NCBI GenBank assembly: GCA_947172415.1
Contig: OX359195.1
Location: forward strand, 7,371,001-7,435,000
Source of the DNA: Chondrosia reniformis
Lineage: Eukaryota > Porifera > Demospongiae > Chondrillida > Chondrillidae
Direction of reading: 5' to 3'
Length of the DNA: 64,000 nucleotides
The notes below the pieces were generated by a model. The model did not search any database and was not told the origin of the DNA. It saw only the letters and a program-made list of their open reading frames with translations. Below are positions 1 through 13,400 of this stretch, in pieces; the first letter of the stretch is position 1; each line of letters opens with the position of its first letter. The position numbers and the translations under genes are program-made.

Positions 1-3000
1 ATTATACATACGCATGACTATAATGCATACGTATGTACTATACAGTATATACGTACAGTTATTGTAATTGTTTAACTAACGGGATCACAGAGAATCACTA
101 AATCAATCTCAGTCACACAAAATGTGATTTCTGATACCACATCACTGAAATTTCCAAATCCAACATCTGATCCAGCCCTCACTCTCACCTCATATGTGGT
201 ATTTACCATGAGACCAGTTAGTGTAGTAGATGTAACATTGGAGTTGAGTATCTGGTCAGTGCAATTTTGGCAAATCTCTCTATATTCAACTTCATAATAC
301 AATATTGATCTTTCACTGGATGGCATGTCCCAGGTGACATCAAGAGAGGGGGGTTGTCCATTGGTTAAACTCCTTGCTAAACTTACATTGACTACCTGAT
401 CAGGAACTATACAAATACATGTAAAACATTATAACTGAATTTAAAACATACGTACATTATAGGATAATGTTTCACATCTTTGCAAATAAAGAGCTATTGA
501 TGCAGTTTCATTAAAACCTAGCAATTTCAAGTTTAACAAAATATTGCAATTGAACAATACAAATCTTACAGTATATACACAAAATAGTATAATTGACCAT
601 CAAAAGTTGTTTCATTGACTGTATCACTCCAGTTTCCATTCCCATGATCAGACAAAGCTCTCACTCTCACTTCATAGGGAGTTGCTGGCATTAGACCAGT
701 TAGTGTAGTATATGTAGCATTTGGGTTGGGTGACTGTATGGTCCAGTCCATGCCAATCTCTCTATATTCAACTTGATAATACAATATTGCTCTATCACTG
801 AATGGCTCATCCCAGCTGACATCAAGAGAAGGTTGACCATTAGAGGCATTTTTGACTAAAGTCACATTTTCAACCATTCCAGGGACTACAAATATAACTT
901 TTCTTCCCTCTACTATAGGGTCGTACAAGTATTCAGATTGAACTTACCATCACAAGTTGTTTCATTTACTGTATCACTCCATGTTCCATTCCCAACATCA
1001 GACATAGCTCTCACTCTCACTTCATAGGTAGTTGCTGGCATGAGATCAGTTAGTGCAGTGTATGTAACAGTGGTGAGTATCTGGTCAGTCAAACTTTGGC
1101 CAATCTCTCTATATTCAACTTCATAATACAATATTGCTATATCACTGGATGGCTCATCCCAGCTGACATCAAGAGAAGGTTGACCATTAGAGGCATTTCT
1201 GACTAAAGTCACATTTTCAACCATTCCAGGGACTACACAGTAAATGTACAAAATAATGATAATATTTACATTCATACATACTGTATACAATGTAGACAAG
1301 AGTTAGAGAAAGTGAAAGACAAAAGGTGTTAAAATGTTGGCACTTACCATCACAAGTCGTACCAATGACAATGCAACTCCACCGACCAAGTTCAGATATA
1401 GACACTCCTCTCACTCTCACTTCATAAGTGGTGGCTAGCTGAAGATTATCCAATGTAGTATTAGTAACATTTGAGGTTGTGTTGCTCCACACAGCTTCTC
1501 CAGTAGCTCTATACTCTATTTCATAGCTTGCTGAATTTTGTGCTTCATTCCATTCAATAACAAAAACATCAGGTCCTGCCTTGGTCACATTGATACCATT
1601 AACTGTAGTTGGTCCTGTAGCCATTATATTATATACAGTGCATGCAAGTTACAATATACCATTACAATATAATTAATTAATATAAATCTTTCATATCATA
1701 ATCATTGAACTCTGGATGTTACTGTATTTATATGTAAAGCTTACTATAGACAGGTCATTCATAATGAACTAGCTATTACCTCTACATAATAAGCAATATG
1801 TGTACATAGAAGACCCCCTACAGAAAATCAAAAGATGTAATATTTTCTAAACCTAGAGCTCAAACCTCCCCTTCATCTATATAGAAACCTCTAAAACTAT
1901 ATACTGGATGCCTAAACTCCACAAAAATCCCTATATATATGTTCATATCTGGTTCACATAATAAATGTTCGACTAAGCCCCTTTCCAGGTTTCTTATATA
2001 AGTCTGCCCTGAGACTTATCCTTACTCTCTTTAAGAAATACTGCCAAGGTACCCCCATAGGAACACTGGTGTGAATGCCTACTGGGTAGTGGAAAGTTCT
2101 GGAATTGTCTTATAGTTCCATACCAATTTAAAAGGCCTGTTAGCTAGTTTCGATTTCTCCATCCTGTATACAGCTATATGTATATCACATGATCTAAGAA
2201 ATGTTTCTTTTTAGTGTAATCTCATTATCATACGTAGTTTTTGGAATATGTGTTTTCGATAATTTACAATTTGCATAATTTAACTGATTAATTGAAAACA
2301 CATACTAGATCTTTATAAACTATCCCTCAGTGAATTAGTTAATCCCTACATTCAGCCTTATTGAACTACAGTATTACACATTGATGTATCAATATGTATA
2401 TATTATGTGGTTAATAGACATTACATTACATACAAAAAATTAGTTTGATTGTTATTTTATACAAAATGCCTTTAAATTAGCCTTGGTTCTAACATTTGTC
2501 AAATATCAGCTTCTTGATTTACCTTGTGGACATTCAATGGAAGTACTAAGAGTTAATTGGTTCATGTATACTCCTTGTGTAGTGTGTTGTGAGAAATTTA
2601 ATGGACCAATACTCTCCACAGTGCCACCATAGGCATAGAGGAGGTAAAATGTTTGATTTAGCGCAAGATCATTAGTGTCTCCAGTAACTCTCATTCTATC
2701 AAATGTCATCATTGTTCTGCCATTCTCTACTGAAACGCAGTAATTAAAAACATCTTGTTGACTGTCATCAGGTGGCCTGGCATGAGTTATAGCATATCTA
2801 AGAAAAGAGTAACCAAATTTTAGGATGTCTAATTACAGATTACCAATTGACTTACGCATCAGTTACAAACGTGTCCTCTCCTAATCTACCACCAATGATG
2901 ACATCTGAGTTGGACTGTATGGTATAGATATAAGAAAGTAGGAGTACTAAAGCTACAATTACAAGGCATATATCACATTTATATTCTGTGGTCTTACCAT

Positions 3001-3910
3001 ATTTGGAGTTAAGGAGAACCCTACACCAACCCAACCTGAGGTTTCTGCTGAGACTTCAAAGGAAATCACATCTCCTCTCACCATAATATTGGCTGTATAG
3101 TTACCACTTTCCAGTGAAAGCTCCAGGAAGCAGGAAGCTATAGCTAAAGATGAACAAACAGTAATAAGAGATAGAGATAATACTATTCACTTGAAATTCA
3201 TAACATTTTTTTTCAGAGTGTACTCTCTAATTAGGGGATGGCCAAAAACATGGCTGCCCTATTGAATATTTTTATCAATTACCATTTCGTCAATTAAGAA
3301 AAGTTTGGTTACATTTTGATTATTTGCAGTCATTCATATATGCTTTCTAAATGTAAAACCACGTTTCGATGCTCTACAACGGTCTCAAAATGTCTTACCT
3401 ACGTATATATATAAACATCATTTCTGTACGTGTTTGGATGCACCCTGCCTACTTCAGCTGTCATGGTGTTTTGTTACTATATCTCCATAATGCCCCTATC
3501 TGCATGTGGTGTCTTTATAATTAATTCACAACCAATCAGATATGTACTCCAGAATCTGTTGTGACTTCTCTAGTTTTAGGCAGTAGTGCAGTAGGCTTAT
3601 TAAGCAAGGTTGCAAATACTATTATATAAACTTTAGTCAGTCTTTGAAACTTTCCTATCCTGTCAGCCTCTAGTTAGAGTCAGACACAATTAATGATAAA
3701 ACTAAATACTAGTAAGTCTACAAGATTAGGTGCCTTGTTATCTCTTTATATTCTTCAATTATTAAGTTATATTCTATGACTATATACGTATATATTAATA
3801 CTTCAAATGTACTTACATGTTATACAATTCACTTGACTGAATGCTGTGAAGAAGAGAAATATTACTGAAAGAAATATGAAAGGAGACCTCTTCATCCCAC
3901 TGGTCACCAT
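1..3910 (-). CDS. DOMON–FN3 surface protein, paralogue A (3' part off window)
   Basis: Leftmost of three paralogues; it runs off the window. Exons in transcript order: 3910–3817 (signal peptide, MVTSGMKRSPFIFLS start), 3137–2998, 2914–2856 and 2797–2523 (DOMON), then one FN3 domain per exon at 1614–1348, 1232–948, 885–598 and 406–81. All junctions fit GT–AG and keep phase. DOMON is recognised from the GDVISFEVSAETSGWVGVGF block, the SDVIIGGRL strand and the RMRVTGDTNDL...YLLYAYGG end. The FN3 exons carry the W.....I..Y.VEYR and TTYEVRVRA signatures. DOMON domains in other proteins bind haem or sugars; the ligand here is unknown. Unlike the middle paralogue there is no EGF array, because the signal exon joins DOMON directly. 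By homology GAIN, GPS and TM exons should lie left of base 1. The third FN3 donor reads GTCAAT, weaker than the rest. Confidence 0.85.
3215..3420. mobile_element. Transposon remnant in intron 1 of paralogue A
   Basis: Begins AGAGTGTACTCTCT, then GGGGATGGCC and an ATGGCTGCCCTATT block. The same block follows the palindromic end of the element at 43591 and recurs at 17634–17830 in intron 1 of the middle paralogue. It therefore looks like an old insertion that predates the duplication of the two genes. Only one end is recognisable. Confidence 0.55.
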
Positions 3911-6900
3911 CTTCTGAGCTCTTCTAGACTGTCAGTATATTCAGTTACCTACGTATATATATAATAGGCTGGTAACACTGGAATGCAACAAGAAATTATC
4001 CTGAATATTATTGAGTTACAGTATATACGTACATATAAAGAATATCTAAAACTATGAATTCCAACTACAGCAAATGACTATATAGTTACTTAAATATCTT
4101 AATAAGCAAAAATAATCCCTGGAAAGTATTATGCCAATTTAATAGGACTTCGGTCCCCCAGCCAAGATTAGACTTCAGTCACTTGGTTGGTTGGCATAAG
4201 TGATTATGTTTGCTTATCATCATAGCCTTTGCACGGCTTAGTGCAATTACCTCCCTTTATTCATTAATAACTTGTAGACGTACATAAGTACATATAGGCT
4301 TTATTAAAGACAGTAGGCATATATAACATGTAGGAAAAATGTGTATTAGATTTTTCATATATATACAGTAGATAATAATAATATATATAGGTGATGTTAC
4401 AATGCTGTTAACCATGTGTTTATCTATATCCATCAGTTACCAGTTATATGCCTACATACATATAAAAGTGTAGGGATAAACATGCTGTTATATTAATACT
4501 GGGAAAAGGGCTGGCTGCATGAGACTACATAAAAAGAAAAAGTTACAAATTTACATTGACATTGCATTAAAATTATGTTTATGTATTGGTATACATAAAA
4601 ATGTCATAAAATATATATTTTCATTATTCCTTAGGCAATTTTAATATTTTATTGGACTGTGGCCCAGTTCCTGTGCATGTTGCCTTATATAGATATCAAT
4701 ATAAAATTAACATAACTAGCCATTATGTACAAATTATAAAACTAATCATGAATAATTCTAATCATGCAGACAACTATTATATATTATGTATGTGTTTGAT
4801 ATACATATATACAGTAGGAAGGGTTTGATTAACACATTAATTACTTGAAATGAATACAGAATGATCAGAGTGTATCTATATATACCTTGATGTGTATCAA
4901 GGTTCATGTAAAAGATATATATATCTGTTCATTTTAAGCTTTAATATCTTCTAGTTATGGAGAACATGAGTACTTAATCACTATTGGAATGAAACACTTG
5001 ACCAAGTTTGTATCCATATCGTCCAACATGTCCATTTTGAATAGCTACGTACCACAAAAGGTGCATGATATTTTTAGCTACAATATCTCCTGAGATCCTG
5101 CGTTACAATGTCTACATCCTGAGAATGCAGTTCAAGTTACATAGTGAATGTGAGAAATGGAGGAACAGGATACTTAAAGAATCTAACTGTATATATATAT
5201 GGGACTCTTACACAATATACGTACGTATATACACCCACAATAACATGTCCTCTAAACCACAAATGTATGTATGTATGTAATTATTGTTGTTTACATAATA
5301 TTATATATTGTTCACTCTCATGCTGAGGGCTACCATATTTTATATACTGTATACTGTAAAGAATTTGAAACGATAGCCATATGCATTAATCTGCTAGTTT
5401 TGTCAAATCCCTAAAATACAGTAGTAATACAATACTAAGCTAAGTTTCATTCTTAAGATCCCAATATATATTAAGTTAAGCACATGTACGTGTACAACAT
5501 GTTTGAAAGATTTCAATCCAGAAGTCTTCATCAACAACACGATATATCATTGCTGATGAAGACCTCCATGTAGGTCGAAACATCCATTAAAGTTGCTGAT
5601 GCTGAGTAAATCTTAAACAGTAATTGTAGTAATTTACAGTTTGTCATGCCATATCAAACCATACAACTAATTCATGAACACCCATACTAAGGTAATAGAT
5701 AGCATTATCTACATACATGTAATGAGATACTCTTACGTATATATGAGTGGGATATACTTCCAACACTTGCTATATGTTTACCAAGACACACATACATATA
5801 CCTGATCATCTGTACCCCAATGTTCCAAACCATAGATTGTGTACTTCTTGAGAATCTCAAATCGCTCATGTGAAGATATATCCCAGTGCCTAGTACATCA
5901 TAGGTAGTAGGACAGATAGTACAGTGTCACTGAAAATATATCATTATATATAAATTAATTTCAGTAAAGGTTTGGTCATTATATACACATGTATGCTAGG
6001 GATATTGACTATACAAAGCATTACATGTGTATATATACGTATAAAGTCAATTAAGATCCAAAAATTGATCAAAGCCCCGGCCCCCTATAAGACACAACTT
6101 AGAACCAAACGCTTCACATTATATTGCAAGAGCAATACATACAGTGTAAAACATGCAATGAGAGCCTAACATAGCACTAACTCAAACCATCACATATTAC
6201 TTCAGTACAGAACATTGACACACACATGTACACCTTCAGTATTTATACATTATGTACAGAATATATATATACAGTACAAAATATTTGACATGAGAACTTA
6301 GCCAAAAGAATGTGATAAAATACCAAACACACTAACTGTTAGGTACAAGGGTGCTGGGTTATTTATATTATTTCAGGAGCATGTATGTGAAATATTCCCT
6401 ATTCCCTTATACGTACTTATCTTCCAATCACGAGTCCATCCAGATATTGGTATATATTACTCCTCAAAGGAGAGCACACCACTGTTGCCTAGCAATGGAG
6501 GATAGTGTCATATTTGTATAGTCCCGCAAGTCAAGATTTGGTTCCTTCCCTGCCTGATTAAACTTATATATACCAGAAATTGAGATGCTTCCATGAATGG
6601 CTTTTGTATATATATAATCCTCAACACTTTGCTAAAATCATTTATTAATACAATCAAAGATTGAAAGTCAAATCATTAATCCTTAATTTAATTATACAAT
6701 ATATATGTTTTGATATACAAGAACTGCATAAATTAATAGGATGGCCATTTTATTCTATATATCATTCCTATATATAATTCTCCCGCCTTACTGCCTACAG
6801 TATTCTGTGATAAAATATACACTTCTAGTACTGGCCTTTGCATGGTAGTATAACTGTCCAATAACAATACCAAATGGTTCTCATTATATACACTGAATAA

Positions 6901-7498
6901 AGATGTTAAATGGTCAAATGTACAACAATACTAACTACAGCTATAAAGCTATACTAAACATTAGTCTAGTCGCATTAATAATATGATCTTGACTCTCCTA
7001 CAGATGCCTTAGTTTGATATCCCTGTAATGTTTTCTCTGAAGATAGCTACAGTATAAGCAAAATATAACTACAGTCATGTACATTACTGAATAGCTATCA
7101 TAGTAAAATATAATTCACTGGCATATGTTCCCTGATGTTATTAATGTAAATGGAATATGTCAGAAATAGATTTTCATACTCGGAAATTATGTGAATGTAA
7201 ATATACACATATTACTGTATATATATGTACCAACCCTAGGAAATCCCCCTTTTTAGACATAGATATATAATCATTACTAGTAGCCAACTTATCGCTAAAG
7301 TATATGATAAGCGAGAAGCCTTTAACTTTGATATAGTATTTCCCCATTTAGATATGTAGTAATATTCCTAATACCCCTGCTCTCTCCAGGTTTAGTTCCC
7401 CTATAGGCTTCTTTACAGAATAGGCACAGCATGTAGGAAGAAGGTGTATTAGATTTTCCATGCATATATATATAAGTACATATGCATACTCTGTATAC
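3911..7498. other. Spacer between paralogues A and B
   Basis: No intact gene seen. It is a close copy of 18337–22723 minus the 786-bp insertion there. It holds decayed DUS3L exon copies (5802–6488), a short foldback around 5530–5580 (CTTCATCAACAA paired with TTGCTGATGAAG) and a copy of the dispersed repeat near 7380–7460 (TTTAGTTCCCCTATAGGC). It must include the promoter of paralogue A and the 3' end of paralogue B, but I could not place either. Confidence 0.6.
5802..6488 (-). pseudogene. DUS3L exon fragments, copy 1
   Basis: Three pieces match consecutive exons of the intact DUS3L gene at 31083–31995. At 5802–5889 is an almost unchanged 88-nt exon ([10 protein letters not shown]...[11 protein letters not shown]). 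Near 6047–6090 is a decayed version of the [14 protein letters not shown] exon with internal losses. At 6422–6488 is the [17 protein letters not shown] exon with about 15 nt deleted and its donor changed from GGTAA to GATAA. Without upstream exons and with a broken splice site this cannot make DUS3L. It is best read as baggage carried by the segmental duplication that multiplied the receptor genes. Confidence 0.8.
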
Positions 7499-10400
7499 TC
7501 ACATCAACATCACAATGGCAATTGGAATAATGATGAGGAATACAACTATTCCAACCACCAAAAGTACAATCAATAGAACTGGTACAAAGTCCTCAGGAGG
7601 CACATCAACCTACATGTATTGAGTAATTAAATAAAAAATGGAACTTTTACATTAACATTCAATATTGCAATATAATTTACGTATATAGTGTATTACTGTA
7701 GCATACATATAATATATACTGTACACCGTATGTAAAGTGTATGAAGCAATACCTCCTGCAATGCAAACATGGTAAGATGACTGCACTGGCAAGTGACTGA
7801 ATTACCAGTTCTGGTGGATTCACAACCATCTTGGGACCAAGCTATACATGTAATTATAATATGTTATGTCATATTTGAACAATGTCATCAGTAGCTCTAT
7901 TTATTAACTGTTATTTGAGCATCAACAACAATAATTCCATTAAAAGGAATACACATTTCTACCCAGGAGTAATAATTTTTTTGAGGCTGATTAATGTTCA
8001 ACTAATTCAATATATATAGTGTCACCCACTTAATAGGCCACAATTCATTTTGGAAAATTTGGCCTATTATCTGTTTTGGCCTAATATTGAATTCATACAT
8101 GTACGTATGTGTGTGTGCGAGAATGTAGCAAATATACTCTTTATCATTTCACACTGTTTTAGAACAATGAAATTATCAATTAGAGCTTACAGCTTGCATC
8201 AGTATCATAGAATACACAGACAATTGCTCTACCAGCCACCTCTTGTTGAGATCCTTCTGGTATCTGTAAATTTACATATAAGTGGTATATATAGATACAT
8301 ACGTACGTGCTATAAGCATATACACATTGCACACACACATACTGATTATGTATAATGTATATATATGTATACATGAGAAACATGCACACACTACATATAC
8401 ATACTGTATAGTGTGTACCTGGAATATCACTGTTATTCTATCATCTCCTTCTAGTCCAGAGACAGGAAAGTTTACATCTATCAGGGTTGCACTACTCAAG
8501 ATATTGCTGTTAGGTGTCAGGGTATTGATAGCTGATTGGGATAGTTGGATGACAACTACTGAAACTGTTGGAGGAGCATTTTGAAATACTCCACTTGGCA
8601 ATGTTACATCTCCAGACATTGATGTGTATTCACTGGTTTGGGCATCATTATTTGCTAAACATCCAACTTCAGTAACTATATTGGAACCACTTGTTTGAGA
8701 AGCAATACAACTTCTAGCTGACACTTCTATCAAATTCTCAAGTATCATTATCACTTCACTGGAAAGAATAAATAAACAAGTTCTTGAATGCATAAGTAAT
8801 TAAAATCTAGTAAAAAAGCTACCTTGTGGAATTATTCAGCAGACTTGCTGGAGATGATAATAGACTGTCTATGACAACTACAACCAAAGTCTATAGAGAT
8901 ACATGGACACAATGAGAAAATGAGGGCATATCCTTTTAACTATAACTTTATAGGTATCTGAACGCATTTTGGATGTGCTTAATACATATATGTACATATG
9001 TATACCACAATACTAAGTATTGTATTAGATAGTACATGTAGGATTTCCTTGTATATATATACGTACATGTACATAGTAATCAAAATTTTATTGTGTATAT
9101 ACATACAGTACTCACCACATTAGAGCCTGTATTAACAACAAAATCTGTTAGAGTTGAGATGACTTCAGACACTCCCTCTGGAGTACTTGGGGGAGGGGCA
9201 TCTTGAATTGCCATCAGACGGTCATCAGAGTTGACAGCCTAAAGAGTATTATGTACATTATATATATACGTACACACAGTATATAGAACAATTCAACCAA
9301 TTTATATACATATTACATAGGTGGGTGCATATACTACGTAGATATACAATTATAAATAAATAATCACCATTTTTCTTACATGCTACATACGTCTACTTAG
9401 AGTAAAGACCTATAAGGAACTAAATCTAGTGAGAGATTATATTATACATACATATGACTAATGCATACGTATGTACTATACAGTATATACGTAAAGTTAC
9501 TGTAATTGTTTAACTAACGGGATTGCAGAGAATCACTAAATCAATCTCAGTCACACAAAATGTGATTTCTGATACCACGTCACTGAAACTTCCAAATCCA
9601 ACATCTGATCTAGCTCTCACTCTCACTTCATATGTGGTATTTAACATGAGACCAGTTAGTGTAGTAGATGTAACATTGGAGTTGGGTGACTGGGACATCC
9701 ACACTTCCATGCCCATCTCTCTATATTCAACGTCATAAGACAATATTGATCTTTCACTGGATGGCATGTCCCAGGTGACATCAAGAGAGGGGGGTTGTCC
9801 ATTGGTTAAACTCCTTGCTAAACTTACATTGACTACCTGATCAGGAACTATACAAATACATGTAAAACATTATAACTGAATTTAAAACATACATTATAGG
9901 ATAATGTTTCACATCTTTGCAAATAAAGAGCTATTGATGCAGTTTCATTAAAACCTAGCAATCTCAAGTTTAACAAAATATTGCAATTGGACAATACAAA
10001 TCTTACAGTATACACACACAATAGTATAACTTACCATTAAAAGTTGTTTCATTGACTGTATCACTCCAGTTTCCATTTCCAACATCAGACACAGCTCTCA
10101 CTCTCACCTCATATGTGGTATTTACCATGAGACCAGTTAGTGTAGTAGATGTAGTAATTGGGTTGGGTGACTGGGACATCCACACTTCCATGCCCATCTC
10201 TCTATATTCAACGTCATAAGACAATATTGATCTTTCACTGGATGGCACGTCCCAGGTGACATCAAGAGAGGGGGGTTGTCCATTGGTTAAACTCCTTGCT
10301 AAACTTACATTGACTACCTGATCAGGAACTATACAAATACATGTAAAACATTATATAACTGAATTTAAAACATACATTATAGGATAATGTTTCACATCTT

Positions 10401-13400
10401 TGTAAATAAAGAGCTATTGATGCGGTTTCGTTAAAACCTAGCAATCTCAAGTTTAACAAAATATTGCAATTGGACAATACAAATCTTACAGTATACACAC
10501 ACAATAGTATAACTTACCATTAAAAGTTGTTTCATTGACTGTATCACTCCAGTTTCCATTTCCAACATCAGACACAGCTCTCACTCTCACCTCATATGTG
10601 GTATTTACCATGAGACCAGTTAGTGTAGTAGATGTAGTAATTGGGTTGGGTGACTGGGACATCCACCCTTCCATGCCCATCTCTCTATATTCAACGTCAT
10701 AAGACAATATTGATCTTTCACTGGATGGCACGTCCCAGGTGACATCAAGAGAGGGGGGTTGTCCATTGGTTAAACTCCTTGCTAAACTTACATTGACTAC
10801 CTGATCAGGAACTATACAAATACATGTAAAACATTATATAACTGAATTTAAAACATACATTATAGGATAATGTTTCACATCTTTGCAAATAAAGAGCTAT
10901 TGATGCGGTTTCATTAAAACCTAGCAATCTCAAGTTTAACAAAATATTGCAATTGGACAATACAAATCTTACAGTATATACACAAAATAGTATAACTGAC
11001 CATCAAAAGTTGTTTCATTGACTGTATCACTCCAGTTTCCATTTCCAACATCAGACACAGCTCTCACTCTCACTTCATAGGTAGTTGCCGGCATGAGACC
11101 AGTTAGTGTAGTGTATGTAGCATTTGAGTTGAGTGACTGGCCTGGCCAGTCCATACCCATCTCTATATATTCAACTTCATAATACAATATTGGTCTATCA
11201 CTGGATGGCTCATCCCAGCTGACATCAAGAGAAGGTTGACCATTTGAAGCATTTCTGACTAAAGTCACATTTTCAACCATTCCAGGGACTACAAATATAG
11301 GTGAAAATTAAAATGTGATCATTGTTTAATAAGCAGTTTTATGCTACGCTAATAAAAATTACAAAATTCTTTTAAATTATAATTATGGCTAATTTAGCAT
11401 CAAGTAAGGTTAACAAAACAGAATAGCCTATTTATTGCTTAGAGAACTTTGAGGACACAATTTCACACCAACTTTTCCTCCCTCTACCATAGGGTCGTAC
11501 AAGTATTCAGATTGAACTGACCATCACAAGTTGTTTTACTGACTGTATCACTCCATGCTCCATTCCCAACATCAGACACAGCTCTCACTCTCACTTCATA
11601 GGTAGTTGCCGGCTTAAGACCAGTTAGTGTAGTATATGTAGCAGTTGTGTTGGGTGACTGCATGGTCCAGTCGTCCATGCCAATCTCTCTATATTCAACT
11701 TGATAATACAATATTGCTCTATCACTGGATGGCTCATTCCAACTGACATCAAGAGACGGTTGACCATTTGTGGCACTTTTGACTAAAATCACATTTTCAA
11801 CCATTCCTGGGACTACAATAACATATACAAATAATTAAATTGTCCTACACTAATCATAATATAATTGCTATGCTGCACCAGGATTTAAGTGATTGACAAA
11901 ATCTTTAATTTCTTACTATACACTTAAGTCACATATACTGTAATATGTAAGTATACACATGAGGTGAGGCTAATGTATATATAAGCTGTATACATTATGG
12001 TTGATGTGTTATTTAAGCTATATATCTATATACATCAATTTTTCCAACTATTATTTATTATTTAACTAGCAGCTGTAATCTGTAGATCTGTCCTTGTTAT
12101 TGCTGATGAAAACCCACAAAATGTCCAAAACTTTGTTGCAGATATACATAGGCTAATCGACTAGATCAGTTATGCATAGATATGTATTATTATTATTTAT
12201 TTGTACTGACCATTATAAGTGGTGCCAGTTACTATGTCACTCCATTCTCCATTTCCGATAACATTTACACCTCTCACTCTCACTTCATAAGTGGTTCCTG
12301 CCTCAAGACCTTTCAGTGTAATGTTAGTGTTAACTGTTGCTAGGTTGTTCCATTCTTCAGTTCCATTGATTCTGTATTGTATCTCATAACTTGCTGCATA
12401 CTGTATATCACTCCATTCAACAAGGAGAGCAAAAGATTCATCAATCACACTCCTCTCCAGACTGACATTGCTAACTTTATCTGGAACTGTAGTAATGAGA
12501 TCAAGTGTGTCCTCCTTAGTATACATGTACATACATACGTACATATGTGTATAAACATACAAATTTATGCGTCTGTACCTAATCATATACTGTATGTACA
12601 TATAAATAAATAGACATAAATAGACATATATAAAAATGAAAAACTTAACATCAAAGGGATAGTATGTGTATTAAACATTAGTTGTAATTACAAACATACT
12701 TGCTGGACATGTGTCACCACTAGATAGAGTTATTGTCTCATTACTAAACAGTCCTTGCACACCATGTCTTGAGATTGACACTGGATCTATGCTCATGATC
12801 ATACCACCATAAGCATAGAGGACGTAAACTGCTTGATCTAAGTCAAGATCTTTAGCATCACTGCTAACTCTCATTCTGTAAAATGTGACAACTGTTCTGC
12901 TCTCCATAACAGAAACACTGGCATTAAAGATGTCTTGTTGGCTGTCAATTGGTGGCTGACTTCGAGATGAAGCATATCTGAGGAAAAGAGGTACCTTAAC
13001 CATCTAGACGTCATGTACCTCTTCATATCAGTCGACTTACGCATCAGTTACAAACATGTCCTCTCCTAATCTACCACCAATGATGACATCTGAGTTGGGC
13101 TGCATGTTACACATTTAAGAAAGTGGAAGTGCTAAAGCTACAATTACAAAGCATATATCACATCTATATTCTGTGGTCTTACCATATTCGGAGTTAATGA
13201 GAACCCTACACCAACCCAACCTGAGGTATCTGCTGAGACTTCAAAGGAAATCACATCTCCTCTCACCCATATATTGGCTGTATAGTCACCACCAGCAAGT
13301 GAGTACTCAAGGTGACATAGATCTACTACAATATTAAATAATAGTGGTTACGGTATCATTGATCATCATTTTTAAAATACATATACACTGTATAGGTAGC

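Noticed and set aside
8050..8584. Plus-strand open frames across the GAIN exons of paralogue B
   Set aside because: They are antisense to well-supported minus-strand GAIN exons with matching splice sites.
7499..9238. Adhesion GPCR with seven TM helices
   Set aside because: Only one hydrophobic exon follows the GPS in both complete paralogues, and no further TM exons were found downstream before the DUS3L fragments.
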